Source of the DNA: a virus
Direction: 5' to 3' (one strand)
Virus record (IMG/VR): IMGVR_UViG_3300037475_000240
Location: 1 to 64,000 of that record
DNA: 64,000 nt
Positions 1-9,467 of this stretch are shown here, in pieces. A program made the position numbers and the translations under genes. Under the pieces are notes generated by a model, which was given only the letters and a program-made list of their open reading frames with translations, was not told the DNA's origin and made no database searches. The first letter of the stretch is position 1; every line of letters begins with the position of its first letter.

Positions 1-37
1 ATATAAATCACTTTTAAAGAAATTATTACTACTCATT

Positions 38-3000
38 TTACCACTTATATTTTAAGATGAGGCAGTCAATAGATACTGTACTTGCAGACACAGCAACTCC
101 TCCAAAATCGAGATAAACTAAATTAAAAATTTCATTAGGATCTATTACCCAATTGTTAGCAGATAAATCAACATTTAATGGAACAATAGTATTAGCTATA
201 TAGCCTCCACTAAAAGATGTAGAATCTAAATAAGTATCAAGTGAGCCTAAAGGCAGCTTTTGTCTAACAAAAACTACTCCCATAGTATTAGATCCACTGG
301 AAGTATCAGAAACTACTCTAACAGAACCACTTAATATTTTTACTCCCTTTGGAAGTTTATCCTTTAAAGACATTACTCCTCTGGCACTAAAATTACTCAA
401 ACCACTATTAGTAAAGGCTATAGAACAATTAAATTGAGATAATGATGAATCATTAGGATCTCTACCTAATACTCTATTAATTCCCCAGCCTAAAACAGTA
501 CTATATAAATCAGTTGCATTACAAGATCCCATATCATAACCATTAATAAGAACATGCCAATCTGTTCCATGAATAGCAGTAGTAATAATTTGGTTTTTAT
601 TTCTATCAACAACCATATGATTACTTGCAGTAGAAATATATTCAGCAATAACAACATTTTCGTCTGTATTTGCAACATCAATATATGAACTATCAAAATA
701 ATTATCTGTAATAGTAGCTGTGTGTGAAAAACATCTTACATAAGAATAAAGTCCTACATCATTTCTATACATAGAATTATGATGAATTTTACTAAAAGGA
801 TCATCTGAACTAATTTGTTTTTGCAATAAAATTGCAAAACTATAATCTATTCCTAAATCTTGAACATTAACTAATCCTTTAATAATATTTCCAGTAATTA
901 AAGAAGATTGAGTTACTTTAATTCCACCAGCATAACCATAAAAAATACCATCAATTTTATTTCCTTGAATAATATTATTAGTAATTTCTACACATTCTGC
1001 CGATTCATCAAAACTATAATAATATCTTGAATTAACTGCAATAGCAACATTATTATCAGTAAATAATGTTGACCAAGGAATAGTTCCAAATTTATTAAAA
1101 ACTTTATTTGTATAGTCCTGTCCAAATAATCTATTTTTATCAATAATTAAATGCCCAATATATCCATCAATATCTGCAGAACCTCCTCTTGCATCACAAG
1201 TAATAAAATTTAAATCATTGTCTGAAATAATAACATTTCCAGAAGGTAATCCTGGACCAGTAGCTCCGCTATGTCCAAGACTATCAGCCTGAATAAATGG
1301 ATTCTTGCCAGTTTCATCTAAGGGACCAACAACTGCAATTAATTCATTTCTTTCAATGGAAAATAATTGCTGTCCTACAATATCTGTATTAAATTTATTA
1401 TTGCCCGAAATAGTATATCCAATATATCCTATTTTATTATCGAATATTTTTACATTAACAGAACTTAATCCTGGAATAGAATAACTATTTCCAGTATCAG
1501 AATATGAGTTAACAAAATAAAATACCTGATTTTGATAACAATAATTTCTAGAAATATTAATATTAGAAATTAATGATGGTTCAGCAACAGTAAAAGAAGT
1601 TTCGGTTCCAACAAAAGCAATAGCAGCATCATTATCTGCACCAGAATCATTAAATTTATTATTAATAATATCTATTGAATCAATATATTCGTTAGATCCT
1701 ATTCTAAATGAAATATATGGTGGATGAAATGCTATTGAAGAAGTAAATGTGCAATTTTTAATGCCAATATTAGTAATATTTCCTGATTCATAAGTGCGAC
1801 CAAGAATACAGCCTCTATCCCCATTAATATTTCCAGTTATTGGGAAACCAGATGGGGTATAGTTAAAGGTAATGTTATCAAAAATTATATTACTTTTAAC
1901 AAAAAATCCAATATTTGTATTAACATTAAATATAGCGTTATCCCCTAATAAAGTTAATGGTTTTTCTAATATTGTTAAATCAATCATATTTTCAAAATTA
2001 AATTCACCACGTACTTTAACAATATTATTTAAAGAACCAAATTTATTAGCCCAAGTAATAACTGCATCAATAGTTTTAAAATGACCTGCAACATCTACGT
2101 CTGCTGGAACCCAAGTTAATGGAATAAATTCTGTTTCATTATAAATATATTTTTTAGCATCAATTGCTGTAACTGTAATTGTGATTGTTGGAGTTGTTAC
2201 TACAGAAGTAGCAATATAAAGTATTACCAAGTCTTTTCTTTTAACAATAATGTCTGAAAATGTTTCACCTGGCAAAACATAAATAGAGCCGCTATTAACA
2301 TCATAAGCATTAAACAATCTAATAGAATTAGATGGGGTTGGAAGAGTAGAGTCATAATCTAACAATGGAATTGTTACAAGTTCACCTTTATCATTAACGC
2401 AAATTGCCCAATTAATATCATATAAAATACCACTAATCTCTTTTATAATTGGTACACTAATTGTTTGTGGATTAATAGCTAAAATCTTACCATTAACTAA
2501 TACTTCTCCACCATTAAATTCAGTTTCGCCATCTGTAATAGTAACTATATCTAATCCTCTAATAACTCCATTAGCATGAAGAAGTCTTTCTGGAGCGGCA
2601 ATAAAATCTAATGCCGAAGTACTTAAATCTTTTTCTGATGTATTGCCAAATTGTCTTTGATCTTTAATTAAAGATACTGTATTAGTAACATCATTTAATT
2701 GGCAGGTTGCAAGTAACATGATTTCTTCATCCATAGATAAAGAAGGGAACAATTGAATATCTAATAATTGATCTGTAAAATTAAATACAGTTGTATTTAT
2801 ATTAAAAATAAGATCAATATAGTCTACATTTGTTTCATCATAAAATCTGGTTACTTCTCCACGTTTACCAGTTACATCAGGACCAATTTTACTAAATGTA
2901 ATTCCGTCATAATAAGAAAGATATCCTGTATAAATTCCTGTAGTAGAGTTATAATTAGCAATTTTTAATGTAATTTTAGTTACAGATCCAAATTGATATC

Positions 3001-5386
3001 CTCTTAATTTTGGAGATACTTTAATAATATCTAATTTACTTAATTCTGATGATCCATAAAATGGAACAACACCATTAATAACTAAATTAGATGAGCTAGC
3101 ATTACTTCTGGCTCGTTCATGTGTGAAAGTAGCACCATCTAAATCAACATATACTTCAAAATGTCTTTTAAATGGAGTTACATTTGTAGCGTCAGTTGCA
3201 CTCTCAGCATTAAAAGAAACTGAATCTGAATTAAAATATAATGCTACTTCACTACCAATACTTAATGTAGTGGTTGGAGAAAATCCTGTAGCATGAACGG
3301 CATCAAATACTGTGATGTCTGTATAAACATTAGGATAACATCCAAAATTAATGTCTTGAATAATAAATCTGCCAAAATCTAAAGTGCTTATTTCACCAAG
3401 ATCTTGTACAACTAAAGTTTTTCCAACTTTAAGATTACTGGCAGATAAATCTAACATAATTCTATATGTTGTTTGCACTCTACCTATTGGAATTGGTCCT
3501 GGATAAATATTTTGGCTTAATACTGATGCTACCCAATAACCATCACCATAACCATCAAGAGTTTGTCCAGTCTCTAAATTTAATTTATCTCTTTCAGCAC
3601 CATTTACATAAAAATTGTTTCTTCTAAGAGGAACAAATAATTTAGTTGCATTAACGGCAGCTTCTGCTGAATTATATGTTGGCTGATATAATGGACTTGA
3701 AATATTGGAACCAGTAATACCAATTCCTAAAGGATCAAATGTAGTAAATACATCCACTACATTATTTGGAAAATTAATTTCAGTTTCTGTTAAATCATAA
3801 TTGCCATCGTCATCCACAATTGCATTTGCAATAGAAAATCCTGCATTATTATATGAATCTGCCAACATAATACCAAAATTACCTTGATATTCATAAGCAA
3901 TAAATCTATAATTATATCCGGCTTTTCTAAAAACATTATTAGTTGATTCAACAATAGAACTTAATGTATATTGTCCTGGAGTAATACCAGCATTGCCAGT
4001 AATATCAATTCCTGGTAATACTACGTAACCATCAGACGCATGTCCTGTTGGATATAATACTAAATATAATAAATAGTGAGTTGAATTTAATTGATCTGGC
4101 TTAAATCCATTACCAAGCGCCATAGCACCACTTGGAGACCCAATAATCAAGCTTGGTGTTTGAGAAAATTCATTGTTTGCGGGCGCAATTGCTAATACAC
4201 CAAATTTATTATTATTAAATAATGGTCTATCAATTCTAACAATAGCATTTGGTGAATAAGATAAATTCTTTCCAGCAATTCTTACTATAAATTTTTTATT
4301 TCCACCATTTTGAATATATTTTTTTTCTTTAATTACGAAACCAACTTCAATTGTTCCATAATTAATTCTAATAATATCGCCAATTCTAACTAAAGCAAAT
4401 TTTTCATCAAAAGAATTATTAGCAATATCTCCTGCACTTGGTTTTAATTCAATAATATCGTCTCCTGTATTGATATCATCAAAAGGAGCACTATTGGATC
4501 CAGTATTTAATAAATAAGCAATAGCTGGTGTGACTGGTATAATTGGCGCACCATAACCATCAGTGCTTAAACTAGAAGATCTAGAAACCCTTGATATACC
4601 ATTGGTATACAAATTTTGAATTCTAGTTCCATATAAGAAAATACTAGAACTATCAATAAATTGTGCAAAAGTTTGTAAATCTTGAGCTGTTTGAGGAATA
4701 GTTGAAAATCTATCAGTATTTAAAAAAATACCACTAGCAGTATGTCCATAATTAGATGGATAAACTGAACCATTATGAGTAGTTACATTTTGAATAAATC
4801 CATAAGGTGATCCATCAGTAAGCTGATGATCAATTAAATCGGAATTAATATCATTAATTAAAGTATAAGAATTAGTATTGTCTCTTAAAGTTTCAAATTT
4901 ATTTTTTAAATATTGATTTGTATTGGTACTAACATCAATATGACTTAAAGTATGACGATAAATAACACCAACAAGATGTGGTTCTAATTTAACTCCTGTA
5001 CTAGAAATCCATCCATTAGATGCATTCACATCTAAACTAAGATTTGTAATAAAATTAAATAAATCTTGTGTAGAATGATCTAGCACTAATTTTGATTCTG
5101 GAATTTGAGCACTATTTGAAATTTGAGTATTGGTAATCGGAAGAGTAACTAAACCTAATCCAGTAATAGCTGACGGATTAATTGTTCCATCTGGTAAAAT
5201 AGATACACCTAATCTAGCTGCTACTGTACTGTAACTGTAACCATCAGCTCCCAAACCAAGATATTGTTCAATATTAAATACAGCTTCGCGCAAAGCATTA
5301 ATTGCTTCAGCGCCAATTTCTGTTATATTATCATTAACAATTGGTAGGGTAGTGTCATCATCATAATCTGTAGGAAAGTTACTCAT
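38..5386 (-). CDS. Giant tail fibre/tailspike with parallel beta-helix
   Basis: A 1782-residue virion protein, probably a tail fibre or tailspike that contacts the host surface. The N-terminal 100 residues (many D, T and N, then AARLGVSILPDG) look like an attachment region. The middle is beta-rich and does not match a family I can name. From about residue 1100 (FKTIDAVITWANKFG) to about 1620 there is a run of N/I/G-rich short turns such as ISDNDLNFI, ITNNIIQGNKI and ITDNYF, typical of right-handed parallel beta-helices of the pectate-lyase/NosD type. The last 140 residues form a separate beta-rich tip. DGY occurs six times. It is the last gene of a leftward block with the membrane protein at 5393. 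No catalytic residues for a depolymerase can be assigned by eye, so enzyme activity is open. Confidence 0.75.
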   Translation of the reverse strand: MSNFPTDYDDDTTLPIVNDNITEIGAEAINALREAVFNIEQYLGLGADGYSYSTVAARLGVSILPDGTINPSAITGLGLVTLPITNTQISNSAQIPESKLVLDHSTQDLFNFITNLSLDVNASNGWISSTGVKLEPHLVGVIYRHTLSHIDVSTNTNQYLKNKFETLRDNTNSYTLINDINSDLIDHQLTDGSPYGFIQNVTTHNGSVYPSNYGHTASGIFLNTDRFSTIPQTAQDLQTFAQFIDSSSIFLYGTRIQNLYTNGISRVSRSSSLSTDGYGAPIIPVTPAIAYLLNTGSNSAPFDDINTGDDIIELKPSAGDIANNSFDEKFALVRIGDIIRINYGTIEVGFVIKEKKYIQNGGNKKFIVRIAGKNLSYSPNAIVRIDRPLFNNNKFGVLAIAPANNEFSQTPSLIIGSPSGAMALGNGFKPDQLNSTHYLLYLVLYPTGHASDGYVVLPGIDITGNAGITPGQYTLSSIVESTNNVFRKAGYNYRFIAYEYQGNFGIMLADSYNNAGFSIANAIVDDDGNYDLTETEINFPNNVVDVFTTFDPLGIGITGSNISSPLYQPTYNSAEAAVNATKLFVPLRRNNFYVNGAERDKLNLETGQTLDGYGDGYWVASVLSQNIYPGPIPIGRVQTTYRIMLDLSASNLKVGKTLVVQDLGEISTLDFGRFIIQDINFGCYPNVYTDITVFDAVHATGFSPTTTLSIGSEVALYFNSDSVSFNAESATDATNVTPFKRHFEVYVDLDGATFTHERARSNASSSNLVINGVVPFYGSSELSKLDIIKVSPKLRGYQFGSVTKITLKIANYNSTTGIYTGYLSYYDGITFSKIGPDVTGKRGEVTRFYDETNVDYIDLIFNINTTVFNFTDQLLDIQLFPSLSMDEEIMLLATCQLNDVTNTVSLIKDQRQFGNTSEKDLSTSALDFIAAPERLLHANGVIRGLDIVTITDGETEFNGGEVLVNGKILAINPQTISVPIIKEISGILYDINWAICVNDKGELVTIPLLDYDSTLPTPSNSIRLFNAYDVNSGSIYVLPGETFSDIIVKRKDLVILYIATSVVTTPTITITVTAIDAKKYIYNETEFIPLTWVPADVDVAGHFKTIDAVITWANKFGSLNNIVKVRGEFNFENMIDLTILEKPLTLLGDNAIFNVNTNIGFFVKSNIIFDNITFNYTPSGFPITGNINGDRGCILGRTYESGNITNIGIKNCTFTSSIAFHPPYISFRIGSNEYIDSIDIINNKFNDSGADNDAAIAFVGTETSFTVAEPSLISNINISRNYCYQNQVFYFVNSYSDTGNSYSIPGLSSVNVKIFDNKIGYIGYTISGNNKFNTDIVGQQLFSIERNELIAVVGPLDETGKNPFIQADSLGHSGATGPGLPSGNVIISDNDLNFITCDARGGSADIDGYIGHLIIDKNRLFGQDYTNKVFNKFGTIPWSTLFTDNNVAIAVNSRYYYSFDESAECVEITNNIIQGNKIDGIFYGYAGGIKVTQSSLITGNIIKGLVNVQDLGIDYSFAILLQKQISSDDPFSKIHHNSMYRNDVGLYSYVRCFSHTATITDNYFDSSYIDVANTDENVVIAEYISTASNHMVVDRNKNQIITTAIHGTDWHVLINGYDMGSCNATDLYSTVLGWGINRVLGRDPNDSSLSQFNCSIAFTNSGLSNFSARGVMSLKDKLPKGVKILSGSVRVVSDTSSGSNTMGVVFVRQKLPLGSLDTYLDSTSFSGGYIANTIVPLNVDLSANNWVIDPNEIFNLVYLDFGGVAVSASTVSIDCLILKYKW

Positions 5387-5392
5387 ATTTTA

Positions 5393-5779
5393 TTAATCCT
5401 TATTAATGGATTCTCTGATTGTTTGAGCTTCTGCTTCGGTCGGAGCAGTAACCTTAGAAGCAAGAAAAGATCTAACGATTCTATAAACAAATCCTGATAA
5501 AAATCCTGCCACTAAACCAAAAACAATTCTAGCTGAAGTTATACTTAAACCATCTGGATATGGAAATCCGCTTGCAAGCCAAGCACCCAATGGTCCAAAA
5601 AAAATTGGAAATATTGGTAAAAATAAATCTCTCCAAAATTTGGAGGTCTTTGAAGCTGGAACATTTGGATTATCTAAAATAAATTCAACTATTTTTCTAG
5701 CTACAAAAGTTACAGCAGCAACGGCTAAGCAAAAAAATACAAATTGCCAACTTAAAAACGCCTGTAGTACGGTATCCAT
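5393..5779 (-). CDS. Small membrane protein, holin-like candidate
   Basis: A 128-residue protein with three probable membrane segments (about residues 9-31, 48-70 and 82-104), a basic stretch after the first segment and a charged C-terminal tail. A good ribosome site (aaggag, 7 nt before ATG) precedes it. It sits between two fibre genes. The size and three-segment topology are compatible with a class I holin, but no endolysin lies beside it and holins cannot be recognised by sequence alone. A virion membrane-interacting protein is an equal alternative. I do not recognise a family. Confidence 0.6.
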   Translation of the reverse strand: MDTVLQAFLSWQFVFFCLAVAAVTFVARKIVEFILDNPNVPASKTSKFWRDLFLPIFPIFFGPLGAWLASGFPYPDGLSITSARIVFGLVAGFLSGFVYRIVRSFLASKVTAPTEAEAQTIRESINKD

Positions 5780-5796
5780 TCAAAACTCCTTAGAAG

Positions 5797-5814
5797 TATG
5801 TGTTTTAATTAATA
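5797..5814 (-). promoter_or_regulatory. Candidate late promoter, TA box + CACATA
   Basis: The coding strand reads TATTAATTAAAACACATA, 18 nt before the start of the membrane-protein gene at 5779. It matches the pattern seen before twelve other gene starts in this window (A/T box, 2-5 nt, RCRCATA). The assignment is by pattern only. Confidence 0.4.
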
Positions 5815-5819
5815 TACTA

Positions 5820-7001
5820 TCATATTGACACTATATATTTAAGTGCCCAACCTGATGCTGATCTATAAAAAGTACCTGCTTTATTGTTTGCAACAAGTGA
5901 AATTAAAGCTGGAGAAGGAGAAAATATATAAATTATAAATCCGCTTCTATTAATAACTTCAAATTCATATCCTAAAATGGTTGCGTCATATGACGTTTCA
6001 TCAATAATATATGATCTATCTGCTGTAAATGAACCAGAAGTAATATATACATCATATAATGCAGGATAAACCGTAGTATCTGCATTTCCAGCAGTAGTAT
6101 ATTTTTTATTTATTTTACCTCTGCCAGATAAAAGAAATGGTGCCTGAATAGAAGTGCTAGCTCCATTAAAAATTACAAAAGAAGATCCTGATCCAACCCC
6201 AAATGTTCCTGTATTTTGCTTAACAAAACCAGATAAAAGAGTATTTGTTGCAGTTACAGTCATAGTACTTGATTGCAATAACAATGTATTTGGAGCAATA
6301 ACACGAACACTATCTCCAGAAGTTAAAGTAGCAGACACTGAACCACTATAACTACAAGCTGTTGCGCCCGTTGCCATAAATATTGCAGATCCTACATTTA
6401 AAATACCAGATACCGTTTCATTTCCAGTTATTGTAGCATTTCCAGTAATACCTACTGTTCCAGTAATTGTAGTTGAATCAGCCCCAGAATTTCCTAACAC
6501 AGTATTTCCATTAACAGTTAAATTATTAGATAATGTAGCTTGAGCATTAACAACTAATGTATTACTACTATTTGTTCCTAATGTAGTATTTCCAGTTACA
6601 GTTAAATTAGTAAAAGTTCCAGAAATAGATTGTGGCTTCCAAACAGATCCATCCCAAGTTAATACATCACCAATTGATGGAGTTAATGTACTTATTGGTT
6701 TGCCTTGTATTTTGGTAACAGTAACGCTAGTAGCTGTTCCGGCAATATCACCAGCTAATTTAACAATACCTTTAACTGTTGTACTTGCATCGGCTGGAGG
6801 AGTCCCAATTACTAAAGATATAGCTTCAATAGCATCTTGCACAGTAGATTGCTCAGAACCAATAACTACTGTTGGAAATAAATCAATTTGATTTGCTTTA
6901 TGACGATCATCTTCGCCAACTATATGTTTTTCATATGTAAATCTATCAGTAGCAAGTCTTCCAATGCCGCTAATATAATTTGGAACTACTGGATCAGCCA
7001 T
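5820..7001 (-). CDS. Fibre-like structural protein with beta repeats
   Basis: A 393-residue virion protein. Residues about 1-70 form a possible attachment domain (MADPVVPNYISGIG, then IGSEQSTVQDAIEAI). This is followed by TTVKGIVKLAGDIAGTA, a segment common in phage tail-fibre repeat regions. Residues about 130-210 hold short repeats of the type TVTGNTTLG, NLTVNGNTVLG and TITGNATITGNETVSG, typical of trimeric beta-structured shafts. The C-terminus (about 290-393) is a non-repetitive tip. It is likely a short fibre or whisker. Ribosome site gagag lies before the start. It has its own candidate late promoter at 7032. Confidence 0.65.
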   Translation of the reverse strand: MADPVVPNYISGIGRLATDRFTYEKHIVGEDDRHKANQIDLFPTVVIGSEQSTVQDAIEAISLVIGTPPADASTTVKGIVKLAGDIAGTATSVTVTKIQGKPISTLTPSIGDVLTWDGSVWKPQSISGTFTNLTVTGNTTLGTNSSNTLVVNAQATLSNNLTVNGNTVLGNSGADSTTITGTVGITGNATITGNETVSGILNVGSAIFMATGATACSYSGSVSATLTSGDSVRVIAPNTLLLQSSTMTVTATNTLLSGFVKQNTGTFGVGSGSSFVIFNGASTSIQAPFLLSGRGKINKKYTTAGNADTTVYPALYDVYITSGSFTADRSYIIDETSYDATILGYEFEVINRSGFIIYIFSPSPALISLVANNKAGTFYRSASGWALKYIVSI

Positions 7002-7031
7002 TTTTTACTCTCATTTTGCTAGTTTCAACAC

Positions 7032-7047
7032 TATGTGCTTTTATTAG
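7032..7047 (-). promoter_or_regulatory. Candidate late promoter, TA box + GCACATA
   Basis: The coding strand reads CTAATAAAAGCACATA, 31 nt before the fibre-like gene starting at 7001. It is one of the closest matches to the shared late motif. The assignment is by pattern only. Confidence 0.45.
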
Positions 7048-7071
7048 CTTTATCTACTTTTATGCACGAAT

Positions 7072-8709
7072 TTAAGGTAAAATAATATTGTGGCGGTGGC
7101 CAAGTACTTCCATAATAGTGCCATCTATGACAGGATGGTTATGTCCCTGTACTACAGAAGTAGTTTGATTTATCTGATTTGTTGTTAAAATTCCTTCATT
7201 TACAACAATTTCATGACTGTGAGGCGGTATTCCTATAGTAAATCCAATAGTAGTATTAAGTTTAGATGGAAACATAGCAGTATTTCTAAATACTCTAATT
7301 TGATAAGCCGGGTCGGTCTTTCTGATTCTCATTCCTTTAAATTTTTGACCACCCTCCATGCCAACAATAGTATTATTTCTGGTTACAGTTCCAACTTCAT
7401 ATCTAAATTCTTCATTATCATCAACATCAAATAAAATAATAACATCTCTTTGATGAATTGTTGGAACAGTTAATGTCCACAAATCTAAATTTAATTCAGA
7501 TTCTAATCCTGCTTCTTGCATCTTAACTCCATCATCAGCAGGACTAGTTCTAACTAAAATTCTTCCATCAGATCTTCTAGGATTAAAAAATTGTTCATAA
7601 CCAAATACAAATTTAGTTCCATAACACAATGGGCATCTATCATCTTGATATTCACTAGATGCTAAATAACAAGAACATTGAATACCAGTATGAACTCTTT
7701 TAATTAGTACTGCAGGACGACCAGTAACATTAAGTAAGATTTCTTGTCTTTGATTATTTTGATCTTGTAATGATAATCCTCTTATAAAATTAATATTACC
7801 ATAACCATCAATACATCCCATTTCACCACCAATGTAACTTCCTACACAAGTTCCATTTAATAACTGAACGGGATCAGTTCTATGATATCCAGCATAATCA
7901 TACACTGGAAAATTAATATTTTCTGCATCACTTGAAGATAGATCTGTATTTAAAATATCTTTTAAAACTTGGCGATATCCATCTACCAATGTAAATGGAA
8001 AATTTGGATATTCAAATCTTGATTGACACATAAAAATTCTATCAAAAGAAGTATTTTCACCAGCTATAAATAAACTTATTGAAGGGTTCCATGAATTATA
8101 TCCATCATAACCATTAATTGTATGTAAATAATTTGGTGTATTATTATAGCCTCTTTGATCTAAAGAAGTTAAAATTAAATTATTATTAACTTTATCTACA
8201 CTTGAATATTGAATTAATTCAATTCCTATCTTTATTATTCCTACATCAGGAAATTCATCTGTATTTAATAGTGGTATAATTAAATCACTTTCACTAATAT
8301 TTGATCTTAAAATACTTGTTGGATATGCCCTTAAAGAATCATATACTAATGGTAATTGTGTCTCTAAATCATCAATTATTAAAACTACATTAAAATTATT
8401 AATTAAAATTATATTGAAATCATTTTCTAGATAAGATGGAGTATATTCAACTGGTCTTATTGAAAAAAAATATAACTGTCCAGGTGTTAGTCCAATAATA
8501 TTTGCCTCTAAAGAACCATCGATAGAAACATATTTAACGCCATCAGAATACACATCTTCTTTTACATTAGAATAATATATGTGATAAGCTATACCATTAG
8601 TTTTAATTGAAGGATAAGCTTTATACCATTTAAGATTTATAACCGAACCGTCTCCTAAACTGGAAACAGCATCTAAGCCGGCACGGACAGGATTAAGATA
8701 AAAAGCCAT
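7072..8709 (-). CDS. Baseplate/tip protein, Fn3-like N-terminus and HxH tail
   Basis: A 545-residue structural protein. The N-terminal 90 residues resemble a fibronectin type III domain (INLKWYKAYP, then ANIIGLTPGQLYFFSIRPV). Around residues 340-365 there is a C-x-C and a C-P-L-C pair 14 residues apart, a likely zinc knuckle. The last 45 residues contain three His-x-His pairs (PHSHEI, GHNHPV, GHRHNI). Paired HxH motifs bind iron or other metals at the tips of phage spikes and fibres, which suggests that this end is a metal-stabilised tip. DGY occurs three times. Likely role: baseplate-associated or tail-tip protein. The exact family is not recognised. Confidence 0.65.
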   Translation of the reverse strand: MAFYLNPVRAGLDAVSSLGDGSVINLKWYKAYPSIKTNGIAYHIYYSNVKEDVYSDGVKYVSIDGSLEANIIGLTPGQLYFFSIRPVEYTPSYLENDFNIILINNFNVVLIIDDLETQLPLVYDSLRAYPTSILRSNISESDLIIPLLNTDEFPDVGIIKIGIELIQYSSVDKVNNNLILTSLDQRGYNNTPNYLHTINGYDGYNSWNPSISLFIAGENTSFDRIFMCQSRFEYPNFPFTLVDGYRQVLKDILNTDLSSSDAENINFPVYDYAGYHRTDPVQLLNGTCVGSYIGGEMGCIDGYGNINFIRGLSLQDQNNQRQEILLNVTGRPAVLIKRVHTGIQCSCYLASSEYQDDRCPLCYGTKFVFGYEQFFNPRRSDGRILVRTSPADDGVKMQEAGLESELNLDLWTLTVPTIHQRDVIILFDVDDNEEFRYEVGTVTRNNTIVGMEGGQKFKGMRIRKTDPAYQIRVFRNTAMFPSKLNTTIGFTIGIPPHSHEIVVNEGILTTNQINQTTSVVQGHNHPVIDGTIMEVLGHRHNIILP

Positions 8710-8779
8710 ATTATTATTCTAATTTATTAGTTCTATAAATTAATTAATAAAAATAATCGATATTTGTTAAAATAATTCG

Positions 8780-9349
8780 TCAAATTTTATCTAAAAACAC
8801 TTTTTCTAATTTTTTCTTTTCTTTGCCAGTTTTATCATGATGATCTAATAAATCATCAACATAATTTTCTGCTTCATTTTCACCAAATTGATTTGCAATA
8901 TATTCAACTTGATTTTGAAAGCCTTCTTGTTCAAATTTATTATGTAAATAGTCTCCATCATCAGAACTTGTTGTTGCTTTTTTTCCCGCAGTTTGTTGCA
9001 GCCAATGAGTCATTTCATGAACACCATAAGAAAAATCTTTAAAAAAATCTCCATCAGTCAATAAACTATAATTAAATATAATTACACCATGATCTGTTTT
9101 AGCAGAAACATCAAGTTTACCAAACTTCATTGGAATTAAATCAATTTCTTCAATATCAACTTCATATTCCTTAAACATATTAAGAACAGTTTCATCTGTT
9201 TTTAAATATTCTCTCATCTTCTTAATCATGCGATTAAGTGATTTATAAGGCAATTTCTTGACTTGTGCCATACTTAAAGTTTTGTCTTTTTTTGCTTCTT
9301 TAGAAATCATGCTATTTATATGTAAAATTATTGCTTGAACAAACACCAT
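8780..9349 (-). CDS. Small HExxH zinc metalloprotease
   Basis: A 189-residue protein with a clear zinc-protease motif, GVHEMTHWLQQ (His111, Glu112, His115). The sequence NQVEYIANQFG about 35 residues later could supply Glu149 as the third zinc ligand, as in gluzincin-type peptidases. A positively charged helical region precedes it, and the C-terminus is acidic, then lysine-rich. There is no signal peptide. It stands alone, divergent from the gene at 9468. Met14 (start at 9310) is an alternative start, and neither start has a strong ribosome site. Possible substrates are host proteins or a virion precursor. The motif is secure; the target is unknown. Confidence 0.65.
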   Translation of the reverse strand: MVFVQAIILHINSMISKEAKKDKTLSMAQVKKLPYKSLNRMIKKMREYLKTDETVLNMFKEYEVDIEEIDLIPMKFGKLDVSAKTDHGVIIFNYSLLTDGDFFKDFSYGVHEMTHWLQQTAGKKATTSSDDGDYLHNKFEQEGFQNQVEYIANQFGENEAENYVDDLLDHHDKTGKEKKKLEKVFLDKI

Positions 9350-9372
9350 ATGTCTTTAACTGGCGATGTATG

Positions 9373-9387
9373 TATGCGTAATCATTA
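9373..9387 (-). promoter_or_regulatory. Candidate promoter, TA box + CGCATA
   Basis: The coding strand reads TAATGATTACGCATA, 24 nt before the metalloprotease start at 9349, in the divergent region shared with the plus-strand gene at 9468. It is a weaker match to the late motif. Confidence 0.3.
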
Positions 9388-9467
9388 AGATTTTTCTACT
9401 ATTAATAGTTTATATAACTGTTGAGCAAGATAGTCAACAATAAATACATAACATAGGAGAATAAAAT

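Noticed and set aside
5393-5779. Firm holin call for the membrane protein
   Set aside because: Three membrane segments alone are not specific, and no soluble endolysin lies beside it; kept as a candidate only.
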